From: an uncultured Bacilli bacterium
Lineage (GTDB): Bacteria; Bacillota_I; Bacilli_A; RF39; UBA660
Assembly (NCBI GenBank): GCA_910586195.1
Contig: CAJUHO010000029.1
Location: 1-15,548 of the forward strand
Direction: 5' to 3'
DNA length: 15,548 nt
Shown here: positions 1 to 6,116 of the stretch, one piece after another
Layout: each line of letters opens with the position of its first letter
Numbering within the stretch: the first letter of the stretch is position 1
The notes under the pieces: model-generated
Seen by the model: the letters and a program-made list of their open reading frames with translations, nothing else
What the model was told of the DNA's origin: nothing
Databases searched by the model: none
Translations under genes and position numbers: made by a program

Positions 1-2
1 CA

Positions 3-812
3 GCCTTTACAGGGGACCAAAATAGAGCCTTTTATATGAGGGCGGTAGATGGAGCAGGGAATGTATCAGCATCATCTAACAGTATGATAAAAATTGATCA
101 AACCCCTCCAAGTTGTAGTACAACGGCGTGTATCAATGGTAGAAATTGTTCTTACAAAACGAAGGTTACTGTGCAATTGCCAGACTATGTATCCTTACGA
201 GGAGAATGTAGTGACTCAGGAAGTGGTTGTGAAAGTGTTTATGTAACTAAAAAGTTTAATACGGAACAAAGTGGTGCTTATCAATCGCCAGGAGCAGTAT
301 ATGATAATGCTGGAAATCATTATAATTGTGATAATGTATATGTGACAGTAAAGGCATCATCAAGTGGCGGTAATACTGGTGGTGATGGGTCCTTAAGCTC
401 TAGTGGCTATATGGGCCAATGGGTATGTAGTGATTGCAAATCTTTTTGTTCTGGTTGGCAAGTACAATCATCTGCTGGTGGCTGCTTGAAACCAGTTAAT
501 GGGGAAGCTGGAAATGTTTTGGTACATATCTCTGCCAGTGGAAGCTGTTCATCTGGAAGTTGCAATGTCACATTTTCGTGGGATATTGCTCAAGGGATTG
601 AGACATGGATTGGAATTGGATATCCTGTTATTTTACAAGTAGGTAGTCAACAATTCACTTTAAAACAATCGGAAGATACTTGGGGTCCAGGTGGAAGTCA
701 TAATGGCTCTGTTAGCGGAAGTTTTGCTACAGGAGTCCATAATGTTTCTGTAATTGGTAATTCAACAGATCCAAACTTCTCAGTATCGGTTGGATCTATT
801 ACCATAAAATAA
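3..812 (+). CDS. Cys-rich secreted or surface protein, C-terminal part (5' partial)
   Basis: The reading frame is open from the left edge, so the start lies outside the window and about 269 C-terminal residues are visible. The first part reads like the end of a bacterial Ig-like repeat (FYMRAVDGAGNVS, then IDQTPPSC). A second related unit follows, ending near YDNAGNHYNCDNVYV. A Ser/Gly-rich linker at about nt 350-400 leads to a beta-rich C-terminal domain of about 130 residues. I count 12 cysteines, six in each half, which suggests disulfide bonding outside the cell. No LPXTG motif or membrane anchor is seen at the C-terminus. Sampled lines are about 40-50% G+C against 25-30% in the ABC genes, so recent acquisition or unusual selection is possible. 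Function unknown; adhesion or carbohydrate binding is a guess. No terminator follows the stop. Confidence 0.75.
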   Translation, partial: AFTGDQNRAFYMRAVDGAGNVSASSNSMIKIDQTPPSCSTTACINGRNCSYKTKVTVQLPDYVSLRGECSDSGSGCESVYVTKKFNTEQSGAYQSPGAVYDNAGNHYNCDNVYVTVKASSSGGNTGGDGSLSSSGYMGQWVCSDCKSFCSGWQVQSSAGGCLKPVNGEAGNVLVHISASGSCSSGSCNVTFSWDIAQGIETWIGIGYPVILQVGSQQFTLKQSEDTWGPGGSHNGSVSGSFATGVHNVSVIGNSTDPNFSVSVGSITIK

Positions 813-826
813 GTACCATAATTTTC

Positions 827-855
827 TTGCTATTTAAGAAAAAATATTATAAAAT
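827..855 (+). promoter_or_regulatory. Probable vegetative promoter for tRNA-Gln and gltX
   Basis: A -35-like TTGCTA (827-832) and a -10-like TAAAAT (850-855) are separated by 17 bp, with the tRNA starting 14 bp further on. This suits a SigA-type promoter giving a short 5' leader. No experimental start is known. Confidence 0.5.
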
Positions 856-869
856 ACTAATATATGTAT

Positions 870-944
870 TGCCCCGTAGCCAAGTGGTAAGGCAGAGCGC
901 TCTGACCGCTTTATGCGCTAGTTCGAATCTAGCCGGGGCAGCCA
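870..944 (+). tRNA. tRNA-Gln (anticodon CUG), CCA encoded
   Basis: A full cloverleaf can be drawn: a 7-bp acceptor TGCCCCG/CGGGGCA, D stem GCC/GGC, anticodon stem GAGCG/CGCTT, T stem GCTAG/CTAGC with loop TTCGAAT, and an encoded 3' CCA. The seven-base anticodon loop CTCTGAC gives anticodon CTG, reading CAG. The U1:A72 pair and discriminator G73 agree with a glutamine tRNA. Positions 13 and 22 are A and A. No terminator separates it from gltX, so the two are probably transcribed together. Confidence 0.95.
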
Positions 945-971
945 TATATTATTTTATTATGGGGTGAAATT

Positions 972-2621
972 ATGAATAATGAATTAGCCGAATTATTATT
1001 CCCGAATATAGATAAAACGCCTGAAGAAACTGAGGCGTTATTTCCACAAAGAAATCTAAAAGAAGGGGCAATGGTTACTCGTTTTGGTCCTAGTCCTACT
1101 GGATTTATGCATATCGGAAATTTATGGGGAGCATTTTTAGACTCTATTATGGCAAAAGAGACAAATGGGATATGCTATTTGCGAATGGAAGATACGGATA
1201 GTAAACGTGAGGTAGAGGGAGCTAAAGAGCTTATATTAAACGCTTTAGATCACTTTCATATTCATTATGATGAGGGCTTTGGAAAAGATGGAAGTTATGG
1301 TCCCTATATTCAAAGTGATAGAAAAGAAATTTATCAGGTATTTGCAAAAGAACTTGTAAAAAATGGACAAGCTTATCCTAGTTTTATGACAGAAGAAGAA
1401 TTGCAAGAGATTAGACAAGGACAAGAGATTCGAAAAGAAATTACAGGAATTTATGGACATTATGCTACTGATAGAGATTTGTCTTTAGAGGAAGTAAAGA
1501 AACACTTAGAAAATGGTGATAGTTATGTTATTAGGATTAAATCACCAGGGGATATGAATAAACAAATTATTCTTCATGACTGTATCAAGGGTGATATTCT
1601 TTTACCTGAGAATATTATTGATGAAGTAATTCTAAAAAAAGATGGAATTCCTACTTATCATTTTGCTCATGTAGTGGATGATCATTTGATGAAGACGACT
1701 CATGTTATTCGTGGTGATGAATGGATTCCGAGTTATCCTAAGCATCTACAGCTTTTTCAAATGTTAGGTTGGAAATCACCCAAATATGCTCATCATGCTA
1801 CTTTAACGAAAAAAGAAGATGGAAAAATTCGTAAGTTAAGTAAAAGAAAAGATCCTGAGTTTTCTGTTAGTTATTATAAGGAAGCAGGAATTCCAGCAGA
1901 GGCTGTAAGACTATATTTAGCAACACTTTCTAATACCAATTTTGAAGAATGGTATTTACAAAATAAGGATAAAACTTTAGAGGACTTTACTTTTAGTTAT
2001 AAAAAAATGCCAGTAGGGGGCACTTTGTTTGATATAGAAAAATTAAACAATATTTGTCGCACTTATTTTTCTAGGTTAACAGCTGATGCGGTTTATGAAG
2101 ATTGTTTAGTGTATAATTTAGAGTATGATACTAGTTTTGCACAATTAATGAAAGACAATAAGAATCGTCTTATTTCCTTTTTAAATATTGAGAGAAATGC
2201 AAAACGTCCTCGTAAAGATATTGCCACTTATAAAGATTTAAAACAGGAAAGCTTTTATATGTTAGATTCATTATTTTTTGATGATGCTAAAGTAACTTAC
2301 CGAGAAATGGAAGAGAAAAAGTATGATATTACTTTATTAGAAGAATATGCGACTATATTTGAAGAGGGCGACTCTTATGAACAATGGTATGAGCGAGTGA
2401 AGAATTTTGCAGATGAACATGGATATGCAAGTGAAGTAAAAACATATAAGGCGAGTCCAGAAGAGTATAAGGGACATGTAGGCGATATTTGTGAAATGAT
2501 TCGTTTTGCTATTACTGGAAGGACCAAGACACCAGATTTATACCAAATTCTTTCCATATTAGGAAAAGAAAATTTGAAAAAAAGAGTAAAATTTTTTCAA
2601 AAGTACTTGCAAGAATTATAA
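972..2621 (+). CDS. gltX: Glutamate--tRNA ligase (GluRS), probably non-discriminating
   Basis: The enzyme charges tRNA with glutamate in the cytoplasm. The class I signature FGPSPTGFMHIGN is at residues 38-50 (HIGN for HIGH). The GluRS motif RGDEW is at 247-251 and KLSKR, the KMSKS counterpart, at 288-292. At 549 aa it is longer than the common form of about 480 aa. It matches the longer type with the N-terminal lead LAELLFPNIDKTPEE that I recall from Clostridia and their relatives. GGGGTGAA precedes the ATG. It lies 27 bp after tRNA-Gln(CUG) and is followed by a structured element and tRNA-Glu(CUC). In bacteria without GlnRS, a non-discriminating GluRS makes Glu-tRNA(Gln), which GatCAB then amidates. 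That this enzyme is of that kind is inferred from context. A GlnRS identity is unlikely from the motif set. Confidence 0.92.
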   Translation: MNNELAELLFPNIDKTPEETEALFPQRNLKEGAMVTRFGPSPTGFMHIGNLWGAFLDSIMAKETNGICYLRMEDTDSKREVEGAKELILNALDHFHIHYDEGFGKDGSYGPYIQSDRKEIYQVFAKELVKNGQAYPSFMTEEELQEIRQGQEIRKEITGIYGHYATDRDLSLEEVKKHLENGDSYVIRIKSPGDMNKQIILHDCIKGDILLPENIIDEVILKKDGIPTYHFAHVVDDHLMKTTHVIRGDEWIPSYPKHLQLFQMLGWKSPKYAHHATLTKKEDGKIRKLSKRKDPEFSVSYYKEAGIPAEAVRLYLATLSNTNFEEWYLQNKDKTLEDFTFSYKKMPVGGTLFDIEKLNNICRTYFSRLTADAVYEDCLVYNLEYDTSFAQLMKDNKNRLISFLNIERNAKRPRKDIATYKDLKQESFYMLDSLFFDDAKVTYREMEEKKYDITLLEEYATIFEEGDSYEQWYERVKNFADEHGYASEVKTYKASPEEYKGHVGDICEMIRFAITGRTKTPDLYQILSILGKENLKKRVKFFQKYLQEL

Positions 2622-2635
2622 AAAGGTAGTACAAT
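2607..2635 (+). promoter_or_regulatory. Candidate promoter inside the gltX 3' end
   Basis: TTGCAA (2607-2612) and TACAAT (2630-2635) are exactly 17 bp apart and straddle the gltX stop codon. Initiation near 2642 would fall at the foot of the hairpin described next, giving a transcript of about 105 nt up to the terminator. The -35 matches consensus at 4 of 6 bases and the -10 at 5 of 6. Confidence 0.45.
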
Positions 2636-2639
2636 GAAT

Positions 2640-2748
2640 ATGCTTTGCACGACTGTTATGTAAGCAAAGCATCTCACCTAGATGAAAAGAAAGTATTTTC
2701 TTAATTATATATAAAATTAGATGCTATGAAGAAAGCATCTTTTTTTAT
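2640..2748 (+). ncRNA. Structured intergenic RNA element (candidate sRNA or attenuator), unrecognised family
   Basis: Several helices are visible. P1 pairs ATGCTTTGC (2640-2648) with GCAAAGCAT (2664-2672). A small hairpin pairs CATCT (2670-2674) with AGATG (2680-2684). AAGAAA (2687-2692) pairs with TTTCTT (2697-2702). The terminator hairpin is at 2719-2740. The heptamer AGCATCT occurs twice, at 2668-2674 and 2734-2740, and either copy can pair perfectly with AGATGCT at 2719-2725. P1, which buries most of the first copy, therefore competes with an anti-terminator pairing. I could not match it to a T-box, 6S, SRP or known riboswitch. It may be an independent small RNA, a gltX 3'-UTR product, or a switch governing read-through towards tRNA-Glu. 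Confidence 0.4.
2719..2746 (+). terminator. Rho-independent terminator after gltX
   Basis: A perfect 7-bp stem AGATGCT/AGCATCT with an 8-nt loop is followed directly by a run of T residues. It would end both the gltX transcript and any transcript started at the internal promoter near 2607-2635. Confidence 0.8.
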
Positions 2749-2852
2749 CTATAAATATATTAGAATTGAAATAGATAAAAAACTAGTTTTGAAGTATTGT
2801 AAAAAACGAAAGATTATGATAATATAATAATGTCTTTAGAAGACATTGTTGT

Positions 2853-2927
2853 GGTCTATTAGTCAAGGGGTTAAGACACCACCCTCTCAAGGTGGGAACA
2901 CGGGTTCAAATCCCGTATAGACTACCA
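2853..2927 (+). tRNA. tRNA-Glu (anticodon CUC), CCA encoded
   Basis: The cloverleaf has acceptor GGTCTAT/ATAGACT (with a G1-U72 wobble), D stem GTC/GAC, anticodon stem CCACC/GGTGG, T stem ACGGG/CCCGT with loop TTCAAAT, discriminator A and encoded CCA. The loop CTCTCAA gives anticodon CTC, reading GAG. Positions 13 and 22 are A and A, as in the tRNA-Gln upstream. A TATAAT hexamer at 2823-2828 is a plausible -10, but no well-spaced -35 was found (TTGTAA at 2797 is 20 bp away). A short palindrome, TGTCTT/AAGACA (2831-2845), lies just upstream. Confidence 0.95.
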
Positions 2928-2971
2928 TATAGACAGGAAACTCAAACCTTTTGTTTGAGAGTAATAAATTG

Positions 2972-2995
2972 CTAACTAGAAATAGTTAGTTTTTT
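2972..2995 (+). terminator. Terminator after tRNA-Glu
   Basis: CTAACTA and TAGTTAG pair around a GAAA tetraloop and are followed by six T residues. A second stem, CTCAAAC/GTTTGAG (2941-2959), lies between it and the tRNA but has no T run. It could serve in tRNA 3' processing or be incidental. Confidence 0.8.
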
Positions 2996-3189
2996 ATTGC
3001 TTAAAAAGAAAGTGATAAGTATGACACCTACAGTTTATAGTTCATTGTTAAGAAGTGCTTTTAATTTATTTTTAAAAACAACAGGAATGATAAAAATATG
3101 ATTTTCTTGATTATGTTTTTTTATTCAGTAATTATTTTTTGAAATAAAGCATTATGATTTACCTGTTTATAATGCATAAATGAACGCAA
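2996..3189 (+). other. AT-rich intergenic stretch before the TetR promoter
   Basis: No convincing gene is seen. One 26-codon frame (3021-3101, beginning MTPTVYSSLL) follows a weak purine-rich site, but nothing supports it as a gene. An inverted repeat, GCATTAT (3149-3155) and ATAATGC (3169-3175), lies about 15 bp upstream of the TetR -35. It could be another protein-binding site, though its sequence differs from the TetR operators. Confidence 0.4.
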
Positions 3190-3219
3190 TTGACAAATGA
3201 CACTTTGTCATAATATAAT
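3190..3219 (+). promoter_or_regulatory. SigA-type promoter of the TetR-ABC operon
   Basis: A consensus TTGACA (3190-3195) and consensus TATAAT (3214-3219) are separated by 18 bp. The spacer is largely filled by an operator palindrome, so a bound repressor would block polymerase. Initiation is expected near 3226. Confidence 0.85.
3197..3211 (+). promoter_or_regulatory. TetR operator O1, between -35 and -10
   Basis: ATGACACTTTGTCAT is a palindrome with 6-bp arms (ATGACA/TGTCAT) around a 3-bp centre. Its exact reverse complement recurs at 3229-3243. It sits inside the promoter spacer, the classic position for steric repression. Assignment to the adjacent TetR protein is inferred from position. 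Confidence 0.8.
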
Positions 3220-3228
3220 ACAATAAGT

Positions 3229-3243
3229 ATGACAAAGTGTCAT
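3229..3243 (+). promoter_or_regulatory. TetR operator O2, just after the transcription start
   Basis: ATGACAAAGTGTCAT is the exact reverse complement of O1, with centres 32 bp apart, about three helical turns. It begins with an in-frame ATG that could be mistaken for the TetR start. Its role as an operator and the lack of a ribosome site in front of it argue for the downstream ATG at 3265. Confidence 0.8.
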
Positions 3244-3264
3244 ATAATTAATGGAGTGATTGGA

Positions 3265-3879
3265 ATGCCTACTAAAACTTATTGGAATTTACCAGAAGGA
3301 AAAAAAGAAAAACTAATAGCAGCAGCTAAAAAAGAGTTTGGTAGAGTTTTATTAAAGGATGCTTCCATTAACCGAATTATTAAAGATGCTAATATTTCTC
3401 GAGGTAGTTTTTATATGTATTTCAGTGATAAAGATGACCTATATGCATATTTATTGAGTCAATATCGTATTAATGGACTTCAAATGCTATTAGAATGCCT
3501 ACATCGGAGTAAGGGAGATATTATAGAGGCATATAAGGATTTATATACTATATTTTTAGAAAAGTGTTTTAACACCAAAGAAAAAAACTTTTTTCAAAAT
3601 ATCTTTTTAAATACCAATCTTTATATAGAAAATAAAGCAAAGTTTTTTTCTTTAGTAATCCCAGAGGATGATAAATTATTTTATGAACTATCTTTAGTAA
3701 TTGATATGAAAAAACTATCTAAAAATGCCCAGGAGAATATTTGTGATGTTGTTATACTACTTTTTGATATTACAATGAAGAATATCATTCCTGTGATTTT
3801 GATGGATAGTGATAAAGAGGAAGCATATCATCATTTCATAAAATCATTACAATTAATTGAAGGAGGAATATATAAATGA
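3265..3879 (+). CDS. TetR/AcrR-family transcriptional repressor of the adjacent exporter
   Basis: This 204-residue DNA-binding protein most likely represses its own operon until a ligand, probably an exporter substrate, binds. An N-terminal TetR helix-turn-helix spans about residues 33-52 (ASINRIIKDANISRGSFYMY), followed by the typical FSDKDDLYAYLL. The remainder is a helical ligand-binding domain with no family-specific signature I can name. The ATG at 3265 is preferred over the in-frame ATG at 3229. GGAG lies 8 bp upstream of 3265, and the upstream codons are part of operator O2. The stop overlaps the next start as ATGA, so translation is coupled to the first ABC gene. The inducer cannot be read from sequence. 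Confidence 0.9.
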   Translation: MPTKTYWNLPEGKKEKLIAAAKKEFGRVLLKDASINRIIKDANISRGSFYMYFSDKDDLYAYLLSQYRINGLQMLLECLHRSKGDIIEAYKDLYTIFLEKCFNTKEKNFFQNIFLNTNLYIENKAKFFSLVIPEDDKLFYELSLVIDMKKLSKNAQENICDVVILLFDITMKNIIPVILMDSDKEEAYHHFIKSLQLIEGGIYK

Positions 3880-6116
3880 TTCATATTATAAAAAGTTTAA
3901 AAAAACATATTGGGACTGTTTTTATTATTGTTTTATTATTAATTGGACAGGCTGTATGTGATTTATCTCTTCCTGATTATACTTCTAAAATTATTAATGT
4001 AGGAGTACAGCAAGGAGGAATTGAAGAGATTGTTCCTAAGGTTGTTACTGAAAGTGACTTAAAAGAGATTTTATTATTTGTTTCTGATAATAATGCCAAA
4101 GAAATATTGGGGGATTATCAATTCATTGATTATAAAGATAAAAATAATAGTGATTACAAGAAATATATTGATAAATATTCTACTTTGAAAAAGGAAAGCC
4201 TTTATGTTTTATCAGAAGATGAAATGGAAAGTGACTTAAAAAAGAAGTTTGATCAAGCACTTTTAGTTCGTTCTATATTCACATCATCTGAAGATGAATA
4301 TAAAAAAATACAAGAGGAAATAAAAAAGGACTTACCAGAATCGTTTCGGGAATATGACTTAATTAAAATATTTGAGATGATGCCAATAAATGAAAGAGAC
4401 TCTATGTTAAAAAAGATGGATGAGAAATTTCAAGATATGCCTGAGTCTATTGTAGAACAAAGTGCTACTGCTAGTATTAAGGGATTGTATCAAAATGTTG
4501 GTATGAATACAGATAATTTACAAACGAATTATATTATAGTTGCTGGTTTTAAAATGCTAGGGATTGCCCTTTTAAGTATGATTATAACAATTATGGTTGG
4601 ATTCTTAGCAAGCCGTATTGCTGCCTATACTGCTAAGAATTTGCGGAATCAAATATTCGAAAAAGTTCTTAACTTTTCGAAAGCAGAGTATAAACAGTTT
4701 GGAGTTGCCTCTTTAATTACAAGAAGTACTAATGATATTCAACAGGTACAAATGCTTTTAGTGATGTCTCTTAGAATTGCCATTTATGCGCCTATTATTG
4801 GAATTGGTGGCGTTATGAAAGCTCTTAGAACTAATGTTTCTATGACCTGGATTATTGCTTTAGGCGTTGTTGTGATTTTAGGAATTGTGATAACTTTATT
4901 TACATTGGTTATGCCTAGATTCAAAAAAGTTCAAAAATTAATTGACCGTATGAATCAAGTAACGAGAGAAATTATTACAGGTATTCCTGTAATTCGAGCA
5001 TTTTCTAATCAAAAGCATGAGCAAAAACGCTTTGAGAAGGCAAATACAGATTTAAAGAGAAATACTTTATTTGTAGATCGTGCAATGTCAATTATGATGC
5101 CTACTATGATGTTTGTAATGAATGGAATTTGTATTTTGATTGTTTGGCAGGCATCTCATAGTATTGATGAGGGACTTATGCAAGTAGGAGATATGTTGGC
5201 TTTTATTCAATATACTATGCAAATCGTAATGGCCTTTTTGATGATTTCAATGTTTTCTATTATGCTACCGCGTGCTAATGTTTCCGCTAATCGTATTTTT
5301 GAAGTACTAAATACTAAAATATCAGTAGAAAATCCTAATAATCCAAGAAACTTTGGCAAGCGGGTAAAAGGATTAGTAGAATTTAAAAATGTATCTTTCC
5401 GATATCCAGATAGTGATGAAGATGTGTTGATGGATATTAGTTTTACCGCACAACCTGGGACTACCACTGCTTTTATTGGCTCTACTGGATCAGGAAAAAG
5501 TACGTTAATTAATTTAATTCCAAGATTTTATGATGTTAGTGACGGAGAAATTTTAATAGATGGTATTAATATTAAAGATGTAGAAATAGAACAGCTAAAT
5601 AAAAAAATAGGTTATGTACCTCAAAAGGGTGTTCTATTCTCTGGAACGATTGCCTCTAATATCAAATATGGGAATGAGGATATGTCTGATAATCAAATGG
5701 AAAAGGCGGCATCTATTGCCCAAGCGGTAGAATTTATCAATGAAAAAGAGAAAAAGTATTTAACAGAAATTGCTCAAGGGGGTACGAACGTATCTGGTGG
5801 ACAAAAACAACGTTTGTCTATTGCACGTGCTGTTGCTATTGATCCAGAAATTTATATTTTTGATGATAGTTTTTCTGCCCTTGATTTTAAAACAGATAGT
5901 GAACTACGACGTGCCTTACATAAAGAAACAAAGGATGCCACTATATTTATTGTTGCACAACGTGTTAATACAATTATGAATGCTGATCAAATTGTCGTAT
6001 TAGATGAAGGACGCGTAGTGGGTATTGGTACTCATAAAAAATTATTAAAAAGTTGTGAAGTATATCGTGAAATTGCCTCTAGTCAACTTACAAAGGAGGA
6101 GTTAGAAAATGCCTAA
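3876..6116 (+). CDS. Heterodimeric ABC exporter subunit with extracellular insertion, degenerate ATPase site
   Basis: This is a type IV (ABCB-like) half-transporter of 746 aa, about 150 longer than usual. TM1 is at roughly residues 12-32. A hydrophilic, Lys/Glu-rich segment at about 45-215 must lie outside the cell. TM2-TM6 follow at about 218-243, 294-312, 325-346, 403-425 and 436-462. The nucleotide-binding domain has Walker A GSTGSGKST (535-543), Q-loop Gln583, signature VSGGQ (639-643) and Walker B IYIFDD (659-664). The catalytic Glu is replaced by Asp664 and the switch His by Gln695. Such changes mark the degenerate partner in heterodimers such as TM287/288, LmrCD and BmrCD. AGGAGG precedes the start, which overlaps the tetR stop. 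It probably pairs with the next gene product for drug or peptide/lipid efflux; the substrate is unknown. Confidence 0.92.
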   Translation: MIHIIKSLKKHIGTVFIIVLLLIGQAVCDLSLPDYTSKIINVGVQQGGIEEIVPKVVTESDLKEILLFVSDNNAKEILGDYQFIDYKDKNNSDYKKYIDKYSTLKKESLYVLSEDEMESDLKKKFDQALLVRSIFTSSEDEYKKIQEEIKKDLPESFREYDLIKIFEMMPINERDSMLKKMDEKFQDMPESIVEQSATASIKGLYQNVGMNTDNLQTNYIIVAGFKMLGIALLSMIITIMVGFLASRIAAYTAKNLRNQIFEKVLNFSKAEYKQFGVASLITRSTNDIQQVQMLLVMSLRIAIYAPIIGIGGVMKALRTNVSMTWIIALGVVVILGIVITLFTLVMPRFKKVQKLIDRMNQVTREIITGIPVIRAFSNQKHEQKRFEKANTDLKRNTLFVDRAMSIMMPTMMFVMNGICILIVWQASHSIDEGLMQVGDMLAFIQYTMQIVMAFLMISMFSIMLPRANVSANRIFEVLNTKISVENPNNPRNFGKRVKGLVEFKNVSFRYPDSDEDVLMDISFTAQPGTTTAFIGSTGSGKSTLINLIPRFYDVSDGEILIDGINIKDVEIEQLNKKIGYVPQKGVLFSGTIASNIKYGNEDMSDNQMEKAASIAQAVEFINEKEKKYLTEIAQGGTNVSGGQKQRLSIARAVAIDPEIYIFDDSFSALDFKTDSELRRALHKETKDATIFIVAQRVNTIMNADQIVVLDEGRVVGIGTHKKLLKSCEVYREIASSQLTKEELENA

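Noticed and set aside
2640..2748. T-box leader for a tRNA-synthetase gene
   Set aside because: It lies downstream of gltX, and no T-box sequence (AGGGTGG type) or specifier loop is visible.
3021..3101. 26-codon ORF upstream of the TetR promoter
   Set aside because: It is short, has only a weak ribosome site and shows no recognisable sequence.
3229..3264. Upstream start of the TetR gene adding 12 residues
   Set aside because: It has no ribosome site, overlaps operator O2 and gives residues unlike a TetR N-terminus; GGAG before 3265 is better.
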